Source of the DNA: Daucus carota subsp. sativus
Lineage: Eukaryota; Streptophyta; Magnoliopsida; Apiales; Apiaceae
Assembly: GCF_001625215.2 (NCBI RefSeq)
Contig: NC_030381.2
Coordinates: 49,685,214-49,749,213 of the forward strand
Reading direction: 5' to 3'
DNA: 64,000 bases
The notes below the pieces were generated by a model. The model was not told the origin of the DNA. It saw only the letters and a program-made list of their open reading frames with translations, and searched no databases. A program made the translations under genes and the position numbers. Shown here piece by piece: positions 13,461 through 25,500 of this stretch; positions within the stretch are counted from its first letter, which is position 1; every line of letters begins with the position of its first letter.

Positions 13461-13519
13461 CACGTGTTGCAGATAAACTCAAATCTACATCTCAATTTCT
13501 TCCCCTGCATACCTATATA
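13461..13519 (+). promoter_or_regulatory. G-box and TATA-like element upstream of the YGL-LRDR gene
   Basis: CACGTGTT at 13461-13468 is a G-box/ABRE-type core. CTATATATTTTA at about 13511 is a plausible TATA box, roughly 110 bases before the ATG at 13626. A CATT repeat follows in the presumed leader. Function is inferred from position and motif only. Confidence 0.45.
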
Positions 13520-13625
13520 TTTTACCCACCTTCTTCATCTCATTCATTCATTCATTTTCTTATCTCATTTACTCATTCATATTTCACACCCAAATCCGCG
13601 TGTTCTTCTTGAAATTGTAACAAAA

Positions 13626-14580
13626 ATGTTGGGAATATTCAACAAGGAGTTGGTGAAAGCACCAAAGGAGCTCAATAGCCCTCTTCCTCCAATGGAAGGT
13701 TCTGCCAAGAGGGTGATTCACAAGCCCAAACAAGTGGCTCCTCAAGAGTCTTTGAAGGGGTTCTTGTCAGCTCATTCGAATGCTTTCTCTCTTTCCTTTG
13801 CAGACAATGCAGCTGCTCTTGCTTTTGCTCCTCCTGCTCACCCTAATCACAGGTTGGTTTGTTTCTACCAACATTTAATGAAAATCATGCATGTTTGATT
13901 CATGTTCTGATAGGGTGTATTGTTTGTGTGATGGTGTAGGTTGTTCAGTGGAGTGGATGACATATACTGTTCTTTCTTGGGGAGTTTGAACAATTTGAGT
14001 AGCCTTAACAAGCAGTATGGTCTGTCAAAGTGTGGGAATGAGGCCTTGTTTGTGATCGAGGCCTACAAGACTCTGCGCGATAGGGGTCCATATCCTGTGC
14101 ACCAGGTTCTGAAGGATCTTGAGGGCAGTTTTGGATTTGTGCTGTATGACACTATGGCCAATACTGTGTTTGTTTCTTTGAGTGGTGATGGAGGCGTCAA
14201 GCTCTTCTGGGGCATAGCTTCTGATGGTTCTGTCATGATTTCGGATGATTTGGAGCTCATCAAAGCCAGTTGTGCTAAATCTTTCGCCCCATTCCCTACC
14301 GGTAAGTAATCAGATATCTTTATTATCAATTTATGATGTCTGTCTTTGAAAGATTCACTAATTTGGATTGGTTTGATCAGGGTGCATGTATCATAGTGAA
14401 GGAGGATTGATGAGTTTCGAGCATCCTACAAACAAATTGATGGCAATGCCGAGGGTAGACAGCGAGGGGATCCTGTGTGGATCAAATTTTAAGGTAGATG
14501 TTTACTCCAAGACCAAAAGCAGCATGCCGAGGGTCGGTAGTGAAGCCAATTGGGCAGCCGTTTGGGGACAAGAAGCCTAG
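13626..14580 (+). CDS. Aluminium-induced / stem-specific TSJT1-like protein (YGL and LRDR motifs)
   Basis: Three exons, 13626-13852, 13940-14301 and 14381-14580, with GT-AG introns, sum to 789 nt (262 aa), the usual size for this family. It belongs to the DUF3700 / aluminium-induced protein group with a glutamine-amidotransferase-like fold. The diagnostic motifs are present: QYGLSK with YGL at residues 102-104, and TLRDR with LRDR at 121-124, followed by the conserved GSFGFVLYD. The N-terminus MLGIFNKELVKAPKELNSP is typical. Family members respond to auxin, dormancy, sugar status and metal stress and are thought to be regulatory; no reaction is established. The promoter carries a G-box. All motifs are intact. 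Confidence 0.93.
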
Positions 14581-16491
14581 ATCATCTTGCTGTGATAATG
14601 CATTAGAAACTGATTCTTGACCAAGTTACTCCTGTTTTTCTTTCTCTTATGTTCTTATTGTTTTTTTATAAAGGTTTTCTTTTTCTGCTTTGTAAGATGT
14701 CCCGTGTTCCTGAGCTTTCTGTAAATAATTTGGTATTGAGAATGATAATTGCAACCATCCAAAGAACACATACTGCAGATAATCTGCCAGACATAACTAC
14801 TTCGAGTTTACATTATGTGGAGCTCAAAAGTCACTCGATGAATTCCTCAGAGCAAAAGATAGCACTTTCAAAAAAAGTTCATATATATTCTGCACCTAAT
14901 AGTAATAGAATTGCCGCGGCTTCCAAAGCAAGATCGGCAACATCTGCAATGCAAGTACCTGAGTTACAGCAACAAACATGATCAATCCATACTCAAACAA
15001 TTACATATTGCTTGTAAGAGATTTGAATATGTTAGTAATATGATTGAATACAGCAGAAGACTTGATCTTAATTTGAATAATTCATTACACCTGAAGTTCA
15101 AGGTCCTATATTTCTCTCAGAACTGGTCTACATACAAAAATGAGAATTGCCTAGATTTCTAAAATAAAAACTGCATTAAGGTCACAATTCCAAGAATCGA
15201 CAGAAACACAAATCATTAAATGGATTTGTAGTATAAAGATCTCTACACCCCAGTTCAACTCTATCGGAATTGATGTTTGTTATATGAAAAGGGCTATCTG
15301 ATTTCATCATGATAACGCTAAAATGATTGATATAAGGCAAAGCTCTCCAATAAAGAAACAGCCTACGGGGACATTTGCTTTAAAGTTGTGAACTGTATCA
15401 GGCAGTTTGTCCGAACATCACAATATAATCACTTTCATTGTGAGAAACTGCAGTAAGTATATATGCAGATTAGCACCATAAAGTTAACATGTCCTGTATG
15501 TTTCTCTCAGCAGAGGTCACACCCTGACAGTTCTCAACATCTCTAAAATTAAAAATGGCATTCAGGTCTATCTAACAAAGGATCCAGTAAGAGACATGTC
15601 CGTAAAAGCATACAAAATTTCTTTCAAATAATGGACAAGTATCAGACTTCCCAAAATATTATAAAACACTTCAACTGTTAAGTTCTGTGTTCAAAGACTA
15701 CTTGATAACCTTAGGTACTGACGACAGGTGATATAACTTCAAAATATAATCCACTTCCACTATATATGTTATAACGTTTACTACATGCAATATTGTCCAT
15801 CTAAATATCTTCATTATAACTCTAAAACATTTGATATAGGTTGCAGCTCCTCATTCAAGTAACATGGACCTTATCTACTAGACAATTGTGAATATCTGGC
15901 AACTTGTCCAGAAACCTCATTCTTGTTACCTTTAACAGGGGGAACTGCAGTAGTTAAATATGCAGATTGGCATGTAACTATGCCGATTAGCATAGGACTT
16001 CCTACAAATCACTGACTTTGTCTAGGCGTGAGTACATGACAAATTATTTATCTAGAACTAACATAGAATGATACAGAACTTGATTAAAACCACTTAACTA
16101 TAAATAGGGTAAAAAAAAACTGTTATTAACATATATAGGACAAGTAAACATACACAACTCAGTAGATTATCAAGTCAAACAAATTAACAACCACAATTCA
16201 TAAAAACTGGTATTCTTTTCGAAGTTAAACACAGAAAGAGCAAGGGAGATAGTGTACATCATAAGTTATATTACTCAACTCAGCTACATTAATTATTAGC
16301 ACAAATTAAAGAAGGAAAGAAGCATAAAAAGTTAAAAATTCTCACAGCTTAGGCGTAAAAGAAAATTGTATTACAATTATCCTGACACCTATGTTCTAAA
16401 TAGTGAGAATATGATATATAAAAACCAATGATTATATCAGTACTTAGTAAATATAGATTGACATCTACTTACCTGCACAACACAAGATTCA
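14581..16491. other. Intergenic, no gene recognised
   Basis: AT-rich sequence without a convincing exon chain. The first ~100 bases are the probable 3' UTR of the preceding gene. I see no transposon with clear ends. Confidence 0.4.
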
Positions 16492-17721
16492 TCACTTTGA
16501 AAACTTCAGAATGGACTTCCCTCCCTCGTACATGACCAAACTCTCCGTGAAGGAAGTGTCTACAGTACAAGGCTCAGGAATTAACATGGGATCCTCTACA
16601 CCCTTAGGCTTACCAAATCCAAGATTTTTGTAATGCATGGACTTCAGATTACATGATACTATGCTTGTAACATCAATACGGCTCGTTGAGGGACGCGTCT
16701 CTATTAGAATTGTCCCCTTGTTTGTAATATTGATTGGCCACCCAACTTCTCTTAATGCAGCTGTGAAACGCAAAATCCAAGAGACAACACCATTTTCCTT
16801 CCTCAACAACCATATACGGAGAGGATAGGTGACCCCTCTGTCAGTGCTCTGTGCATCAAAAACACAGAGAGCGAGTGAACCCTCGAACTGCACAAGCTTA
16901 GACAAGGCAGTTGTTCCTATACACTTTGAAACTATTTTCGGCACTTTGAGTTCCCCAAACACCTCATTTTCAAAGTCAAATGACAAAATCCACAGGTCTT
17001 TAATTTTATGAATACGACCATCTTCCCGAGTGTCAGGTGGTGTCGTTTCCAACCAGTAGAATCTACCATCAACATACACTCCATCACTCTGACCAATTCT
17101 TGGAACCACAGGGTCTTTAATCTTCCTCCACGTCTGTTTACTCAGACTATAAACCTCCGCCTTAGCGGGATTCATCTTGTTTATCACATCATAAACAACC
17201 CTCACCACTCTATAATCATTACTAGCTTGATTAAAACCCAACCCAGATATAAAATAGCTAATATAGGGGTCCTCAAAAAGTTTCTTGAAACAAGACGAAA
17301 CAAGGGGTCGATGAGTTTTAACACAAGGGTTCCACAGATACAAATGCCGAGAAGCGTAAAAGGCATGTAAATCAGTCAACAACATAAGCCCATCAAGTGA
17401 ATCAATGAGTTTCAAGCTCTTAGTCCTGGTAGTAAAGGGGAGCTCATATTTTTCGAGAACTTTCGAAGTTTCAATGGAGACTAACGAACAATGCTTCTCT
17501 TGAGAGATAACAGGAGGGATTACTAACACAACATTATCATCAGATTGTGAAATAGCATGCTTGATTTGAGCAGAAATGAAATGAGGGTTTGTTATTAGAG
17601 AGTACCATTTCTTGTTCACTGTTGTTGACCTGATTAGAGCTTTTACTGGGAGCCTGGAGAGGATGTTAGTGGCAGTTTCCTGAGAGAGATCATCAAACGA
17701 TGTCGTACTGTTCCAAGCCAT
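16492..17721 (-). CDS. F-box protein (F-box associated, CPR30-like)
   Basis: Single-exon gene of 409 aa. An F-box spans about residues 10-50 (LSQETATNILSRLPVKALIR, then NKKWYSLITNPHF), the part that binds SKP1 in SCF ubiquitin ligases. The rest is an F-box-associated domain with the family landmarks LYLWNPCVKTHRPL, GLGFNQASNDYRVVRVV, AEVYSLSKQTWRKI and SFDFENEVFGELKVP. The substrate is unknown. The start at 17721 (MAWNSTTSFDD) is chosen because it places the F-box at the usual distance. The longer open frame upstream runs through a CT-rich leader that would encode a low-complexity Leu/Ser stretch. The frame is fully open. Confidence 0.92.
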   Translation of the reverse strand: MAWNSTTSFDDLSQETATNILSRLPVKALIRSTTVNKKWYSLITNPHFISAQIKHAISQSDDNVVLVIPPVISQEKHCSLVSIETSKVLEKYELPFTTRTKSLKLIDSLDGLMLLTDLHAFYASRHLYLWNPCVKTHRPLVSSCFKKLFEDPYISYFISGLGFNQASNDYRVVRVVYDVINKMNPAKAEVYSLSKQTWRKIKDPVVPRIGQSDGVYVDGRFYWLETTPPDTREDGRIHKIKDLWILSFDFENEVFGELKVPKIVSKCIGTTALSKLVQFEGSLALCVFDAQSTDRGVTYPLRIWLLRKENGVVSWILRFTAALREVGWPINITNKGTILIETRPSTSRIDVTSIVSCNLKSMHYKNLGFGKPKGVEDPMLIPEPCTVDTSFTESLVMYEGGKSILKFSK

Positions 17722-17904
17722 TTTTCTAAAAACCAGGGAGGGAGAGAGAGGCAGAGAGAGAGAGAGAGAGATATGCTTATTTTGATAAGCACAGGCACAC
17801 ACAGCTGCTTTAAATTTGTTAAATTTTGAACCTTGAGGTTTGGGTACATATAGTTACAGTTTTTGCATCTTGGTGTCAAACTTTATTAATGTTACTCTTT
17901 TCAC

Positions 17905-18626
17905 TAGGGCTGGCGATTGCGGGTCGTGGGTCGGGTTCTTGTCGGGTCAACATCCTCGGGCAGTATTTTCAACCCAACCCGAACCCGACCCGAAAATTTA
18001 ATGGGTACAGATGCCATACCCGAACCCGACACGATTTAATTTCGGGTCACCCGACACGACCCGAAATTACCAATTTCGAAACTGAAAAACTAAATCGCAT
18101 ACGAATCGGACTGGACTGGAGACTGGGGAGTGAAGATTCGATCCGGAGTGAGAGACTGAGAGGGGAGAAGATTGGAACTGATGGCTTTGATTTGAAGGCT
18201 GAAAGAAGAAACGACGGCGCGATCAAGAGTCAGTCGAGTCGACGGCGTGATTTTGAACCGGAGTGAGAGACTGAGAGGGGAGGAGATTGAAACTGATGGC
18301 TTTGATTTGAAGGTTGAGAGTCTTAAGAGTTGAGACATGAAGTTGAAGACAGATCTGTAAAATGAAACAAAATGAATAAGCAGTGTCTGTGGAGTGTGGG
18401 GTTCCGTGTATTGCATTTACATATAAACTTCTAAATATTAAATATATAATATATGCGGGTTGATTTCGGGTTACCCGAACTCGACCCGAAAATGACCCGA
18501 TTTTTTCGGGTCAATTTTGGGTCGACCCGAAATCGACCCGAACCCGAAATACCCTGACCCGAATTCGTATTTTGCGGGTCGAATTCGTGTCGGGTCATCG
18601 GGTCGTGTCTGAAATTGCCAGCCCTA
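17905..18626. mobile_element. Non-autonomous hAT element (722 bp)
   Basis: It starts TAGGGCTGGC and ends GCCAGCCCTA, a perfect inverted pair, and is flanked by the 8-bp direct repeat CTTTTCAC (17897-17904 and 18627-18634). Both subterminal regions are dense in GGGTCG/CGACCC units, as in the elements at 51232 and 54606. The middle holds a tandem duplication of about 115 bp (GGAGTGAGAGACTGAGAGGG occurs twice). It has no transposase. Confidence 0.93.
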
Positions 18627-19218
18627 CTTTTCACCATTTTACAACTATACTGTATTTAAGGGCAGGCCTTGGGGAAACAGCGTCTACTGAAGCCCTGAAT
18701 TTTACATGACAATGCGAGACAACACGCTTAATTTGAGCAGAAACGAAATGAGGGTTCGTATTTAGGCAATGTGCTTGCTTTGCAGACGCTGTCTTCCGCA
18801 CTTGTGCCTTGGTTTTTTTTACATTCTAATACTTTTTGAAATGAGCGAGAGTCGAATCTCGGATATAGATGAAGAGCAAATTGCAATATATTTTCTGAAA
18901 TTATTCAATCAGAAAATTGCTCTAATAATTAAATTTCTCCGGTTCTTGTTGAGCTATGTAAAATCTAACATGACTTCTTTCTATAAATCATTTAATCGAC
19001 ACCGCTTTAATTGAAAAATTTGCATTGTGCGCAATTTAACATTTCAATATTCGATAAATATCCAGTACAAAGGCAGAACCACAAATCACACTATTCTTGG
19101 TATTTTCTATCAAACAGACAACGTATATTGTCAATCTAAAATATTTCATATCATTTTTAGTAATTTAAAAAGATTCTGCACAGATATTAACCTAACCTTG
19201 CAAATCTAAAATTAGCCC

Positions 19219-19467
19219 CAAAACGCAGATAATAAGCCAATTGCCATCAATTTCAAGGACTTCCACTTGCAAAAGGATATGGCAGAGCGTCAGCATACAT
19301 TCAATCAAGCGGTCAAGCACTTGCTAGATTTGGAAAAGCAGTATCATGTCATGTATGCAGATCTCAAACAGAAGCAGCTGCTGCTCAGCAATTATGAAAC
19401 CCAGCAAAAGTGCACAATGATCAGTTTGCATCAACAAATATCTGCAGCATCCATTGAGAACAGTTAA
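19219..19467 (+). pseudogene. Short open segment with coiled-coil-like sequence
   Basis: A continuous frame reads about 80 residues, including KDFHLQKDMAERQHTF and LDLEKQYHVMYADLKQK, an amphipathic Gln/Leu-rich pattern. It follows an AG dinucleotide and ends at a stop. No partner exons were found on either side, so it is either a gene fragment or a chance frame. Confidence 0.3.
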
Positions 19468-19512
19468 CATAAGAACTCTAGATTCTGTTTGAGAAATTCC
19501 ATCATGGGATGA

Positions 19513-22500
19513 TTAAAATACTGCTAAATCACCAACCTCTAAATTAAGCATAGGGTCATAAGTTTTTTTCTCACTCGTGTCGAACACTATTATGCCTGTG
19601 ATTTTCTGAACCCCCAGCTTAGTAGCGATCAGGTTCTGCACAAGCAAAGGCGCTTGTACTGATTACTCAATATAGATGCAGCAAGGTGCAAGGTATATGA
19701 AATTTTAGACAACACCACACCCTTAGCTCAGAACAGAATACTACATTGTCATTTCCTCCTGCAGAATTGGACTTCCTGCCCTATCTACGTTTTCTATCTT
19801 TTAGCAAATTACCAGCATTATATCTTCATTAGCTAAATGTAATACCTGATTGTCCCATTTTCCATTTTAGAGTGGCTGGTGGCGTTAAGTATACCGAATT
19901 TTAATAGACAGAACAGTAGAGAGATTAAAGCATATAAAGCTCTTGTGCTAACCTCATTGGTAAAATTCCAAGTGCCTAGTCATATATATAAACATTCATT
20001 AAGTCATACAAACATTAACAAGGATTTTTACGTATTTGCCTAGTAAATATACATGAAATCATTAATTTAGAAAAATGTCTATTTTTGGGACTAATCAAAA
20101 TGGTAAGTTGGTTGGTATTTGCATTTTGCAGGAGGGACTGAGGGTGCACTATAGAAACAAGTAGTGTAAGCAGGAAATATTAGTTTAGATTGTATAATGC
20201 TGCAGAGCAACAAAACATTCAACCAACACTCAATATTAGTATAAATAATTTTGTAATTTAACAAAATCTCGATTTCCTACTAGCTAACCGGCACTTTGCT
20301 AGAATATAGTATTCAATCTCATATTGAAACTTATAACTTAATATTAAATGATACTAGAAGTGTATGTTATTTAATTATCTAGAAGAAAAATAGAAGGGTC
20401 AATACATAGAACTTCCGTACATACCAAATGGAAATCTGACGACCCAAATGCCTGTAACCGAGGTAATGCCTGTGATGTGTCAAGACAGTATATTAGTATA
20501 ATCAACTAGAGCAATCATTAATTAAGAGTATAACCGAGGTAATGCCTGTGATGTGTCATGACAGTATATTAGTATCATAAACTAGATCAATCATTAATTA
20601 AGTGTACCAAGAGGCTTATAACACTTACTAGCCCTTAATAGTATTGGTATCATCTTCTAGGGAAATGACATGGCATTGCTTGATACTCAGAAAATACAAG
20701 TAAACAATCAACCGTTTCACTTCCTGAGGAGACCAAGGAAGGGCCCCCCCCTATTAAATCGGCTGATATTCTTTTTTGCTGATAAGTAACAGGGACCAGG
20801 TCCCTGGCAGCCGTATGCCAGGGACTGGTTACCCAACAGCCACATCCTCGGCCGTTGGATGCATATCCAGCGGCCAGGATCATACTACAATTTTAATATG
20901 TCCAGCGCTTTTTTAGCGCTGGATGGGGATTCCCCCGTCCAGCGCTTTTTTAGCGCTGGACGGGGGAATCCCTGTCCAGCGCTAAAAAAGCGCTGGACAT
21001 ATTAAAATTTTAATATGATCCTGGCCGCTGGATATGCATCCAACGGCCCAGAAACCGATTGTTGTTTAACGCGTCCACAGCAGCCGGCTGCTGTGGACCG
21101 CTGCCCTAAGTAACAAATGATATATATAATACTTGATATTAACGTTCAATAAAAAGACATGTATCCCTTTATTGATTTCTGTTGCTGACAAACCCATCTG
21201 TCTTGCTTTTTCCAAGTCCCAAATATAGCATAATATATACTGTATTTGCATAACTGACACAGCATGCAAACGGCTTACCATTGTTTGAATGCCATTAACC
21301 ATCACAACTTGCTCGCTGCTTAGACCACTTTGAGATAACCAAACTTCAAAAGGACCCAGTAGCCTATCTGTTTGGTTCGTGAGATTCAAACGTACCTATA
21401 AAGGCATCAACCCAAGGTAAGAATTGTCATTAATCATGCGTTTGATGCCAAATTACTATTTTCAACTGCAAGATTTTTCCCTTTCTTTTGCAACTATATC
21501 ACATCCACACTTTCACAACCAAGAATATTAACGCGTACGGTTTTAACCCAACATAAGAATATAGTTGTGGTGTCACATAAATTAGAATACAACCACAAGT
21601 AAAACGAAATGACTTTAGCACTTTTATATAATAAACTAGTGAATAAAGCCGCGCTTCGCGGCGGCGTTATAAATTTTGATACGAATTAATATTATAATAA
21701 TAACATAAAAATTTGAGTCATCTTTCCGTTAAACATATCACTAATAAAAAAAATATTATAATTAGTAAAGAAATTTGTTTAAGTGGTCATCTTGTCAAAC
21801 ACAATACTAATAATAAAATTAGTTTGAACCGGCCTCTCGTGAAAGACAATATTAATTCATAATTATTATTTTTATGATAAAATTAAATATTATAATTTAA
21901 ATCAAAATTAAATTGAGCCGCTCTCTTGTCAAACACAATACCAATAACAAAATATTATAATTTAGATATTAGTTTGAGTCGCCATACTGTCAAACACGAT
22001 ACTAATAAAAATTATTCTAATTATGATAAAATTAAAAATTATAATTGGATAAAAATTATTTTGAGCCTCCGTTTTAACAAAAAAAAAATATTATAACATA
22101 GATAAAAATTATATTAGCCACTTTCCCGTCAAACATAATACTAATAGAAAATTTATTATTATTTAGATAAAAATTAGTTTGGGCCGCCTCCCGTGCCCAT
22201 CAAACACAATACTAATCAAGAATCATTTACATTATTATAAAATCAATATATGATTCCTATTTTATATATCCTAGTTTTTTTGTAATTATTTGGAACCGCC
22301 GTTTAACAAAAACAATATTATAACATAGATAAAAATTATATTAGCCACTTTCCCGTCAAACATAATACTAATAAAAAAATTATTATTATTTAGATAAAAA
22401 TTAGTTTGGGCCGCCTCCCGTGCCCGTCAAACACAATACTAATTAAGAATCATTTACATTATTATAAAATTAATATATGATTCTTATTTTATATATCCTA

Positions 22501-25500
22501 TTTTTTTGTTAATTATTTTTATTTTATGATTCCTATTTATTAGTTAAAATTTATTATTCTTTTATGTACCCAATTTTTTCGCTATTAGTTTTTTTAATGA
22601 TCAATATCTTTACAATCCTTAATTTTCTATACGAAATTAAAAATAAAATTTTAAGACTAAATCGAAAATAAAAATCGTACGTATTACCCTACAAATCCTA
22701 AATATAAATTGTATTTTATCTATGATTGTTAATTTCAATAAATATAATCCTACTCCTTTTAGGATTCTTAAGTAAGAAAAAAATTGTATTACCTTTAGAA
22801 CCCAAAGAGAAAAGAATTATATCATCTTTAGAATTCAATAAAAAGTAGTAAACAAAAGAAAAAGAATGGTATCATCTTTAGAATTCAATAAGAAAAGAGT
22901 TGTATTATTTTTAGAATTCTTGAACCTTATTTTTGAATTATAATTATATTTTCTCTCCGAAATTTAAGAAAAATCAGAAGACTGAATCGAGCAATTCTAG
23001 AGACGTCCGCATCCTCCTTTATATATATATATTGAAGGGTTTGGTACTCATTTAAATTATACAGAATTTGCAGACAAAGCTTTGTTGGCCTTTTTCCTGT
23101 TACCTTTACAAGCACATCACTAAAAGGGAGATTGAATGAACAAGGGAAACTTGTCATCCTATAAACAGCAACATTTGCTTATTAATGACATCAAATAATA
23201 TACTTGCCTCAAATGGTTTTTCCAAGTTGATGACAGATGGTACATCCATAGCTTGCAAATCGATCTCTTTGTGCCTAATAGGCTACAGGAAAGTGATTCC
23301 ATAAGTCAGGTAATGCATTATTATAACCAGATCCCCAATCCAAATATAAAGTGAGGAAAAATTGTATACACATGTCAGAATCCAAAGCAATACAAGAGAA
23401 TCGTACATATGTCAACACCTCATATACATAGATCATCAACATTAGATAAGTTTAGAAGTAGAGTAACTTACACTACCAAGAATCTGCTGTGTCTGCAGGC
23501 GTCCAGGCTCACCCAGATTTGTACGCCATGTTATCTGGAGTTTGCCAAGGATGTTACTTCCCTCTACACTCATACGTGGAGAACCGTGTGATACCATTTT
23601 CAGTTGATAGAGGTAATTATGAATTCCCCCTCCTGATCTGATAAGAGTGGGCTGCTTGAAGACCTCGCTGCAAAACAAAATAAGGACATAAGAATCTGAA
23701 CATACCAAGAGGTAATTTTCTAATGAAAGTGCATTCTGATAGGTTGGTCTGCTACCTGATTTTATCACCTTTTTCTGAGGAGTGATGATCTGCATTTAGT
23801 AGCGTAGCGCCCCAATTCTGAGCTGGTTCAAAGTCGACTTGATCCATGTACAGATTTGACTTCGTATTATTTTCGAGACAAGCCTCTAAAAACGTAGTAT
23901 CCTGAGACAAAAAGGGCTTTCACCTACTCACTATATGGTAGACAAATCTTTTCACTATATGCCAACATTACTTACGATATCTTTTTCAAACATTATATAT
24001 AATTGATAAACAGAACTCTGAAGATAAACATGTTGGACATGTATATAAAGCAGCTAAGAACTTGCTTCTTGCAGCTCTAATATAAAATATTGAGTTGCAT
24101 TGATGGCATTGTGGCAGATATAAAATAAAACACCTTGCCCCAAAAACAAAAGGTTTATAACCAGAGAAGTCAGGGCAGGTTCATGTTTGTGCACATACTC
24201 ATGTTTACTCTAGCAAGATAACAATACTCACAATTCCAAATTTTTTAACATTGTCAACCTACCTTCACAACTCGCACCTGCACAAGGAAGAACAATGTTA
24301 AAAAAATCAAACAAAACAAGTACCAATTAACATAACAGAAATGCTAAAAATGACTAGAAGAAAAACTTATTGCCATTAAGCATGTCAAGATGATTATCAA
24401 ACAAAATTTGTTGGAGAGCACTAGGTCAAGTGTCTAAAGCAAGTGTTACCTTCGTCCTCACTGAAAGTGGATTTGCAACCATGAACTTGAAAAACTGCGG
24501 GAGATATTTACGATCTCCTTCATTGTCATTATACAGAGCAGTGCACACCAACCTACAGATGTTGAAACAACCTTACCAGGTCAAATCATATTAGAGTTGT
24601 ATATCAAATAGATTAAAGCCACCAAGCAAAAGGCCACAACATAACATTGAGCACAACTTACGTGTGCGCACCGAGTTCCTTAACATCATGCTCTACAATA
24701 AAATCATATCGTCCACCAGCACGAATCGATTCAACAGGCGATTTTGAGGTATCTAAAAGCATTATCCTCTGCCTCTCTGTTTGAATTTCTGCCTGCAATA
24801 AGTCGCATTACAACTTTTCCTATACATTAGACAATCTAAATTCTAGATTGAAGTTCCACATAATAAGTAGTACAGCTCCTCTCTACCTTAATATACAAAC
24901 AAGTGTTGGTGATTAGCATATCAGGGTACAAAAATATATTATCAACTGAAAGAAAGCAATTCTCATCCATTCTTCAAATACAATCTACACAAGTAGTTTG
25001 GGAGAAATCTCATTGCTGGTTTAATTGCATAGCTTGTATTCTAATATGTCTTCCTGCTACTATGTAAAAGTTATTTATCATCTATAAGGTGTTAGCAATT
25101 CGTCAATCCTTCATCCAGCATGTCTTACTGCCTCGTGTAGTAATTAGTTTTGATGATAAAAGAGAGGTCGTAAAGAAGAACCTATTTAAACATATCGATC
25201 TATCACCCCGAGCAATCAAACTAAAAAGTGACAGTCTTGTCATTTACTTAAAGGTGAATAAACAGCAGCACTATCAGTCATGATATATGATTCTCAGAAA
25301 AGGGTTCAGAGTGGTAACTCAAGTACATAGGCAAACACCCTGTCAAAAAAACACAATGCAGACCCATTTAACTCTTCCCGTCATATGCTGACTTGAACTC
25401 CACTATACCACTATATCAAACTAAAAGATTAGAGAACCATCAACTAACTATAAATTCCAAAATCAAGAAAAAATGTACCACATCAGTCCCACCATGTTTA

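Larger units (their letters stand above)
11633..13625. other. Intergenic; promoter side of the YGL-LRDR gene
   Basis: No gene recognised. It includes a Stowaway-like MITE (12363-12594) and an AT-rich stretch. The last 170 bases hold promoter-like signals for the gene starting at 13626. Confidence 0.5.
17722..19512. other. Intergenic with a hAT element
   Basis: Contains the AG-rich leader of the F-box gene (about 17738-17771), a complete hAT-type element (17905-18626), and a short open segment at 19219-19467 of unclear status. Confidence 0.5.

Noticed and set aside
17826..18637. Frames of 68-146 codons on both strands
   Set aside because: They fall within the hAT element at 17905-18626 and match no protein pattern.
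20650..20883. 77-codon minus-strand frame near 20.7 kb
   Set aside because: It overlaps the left arm of the palindromic MITE and has no protein-like features.
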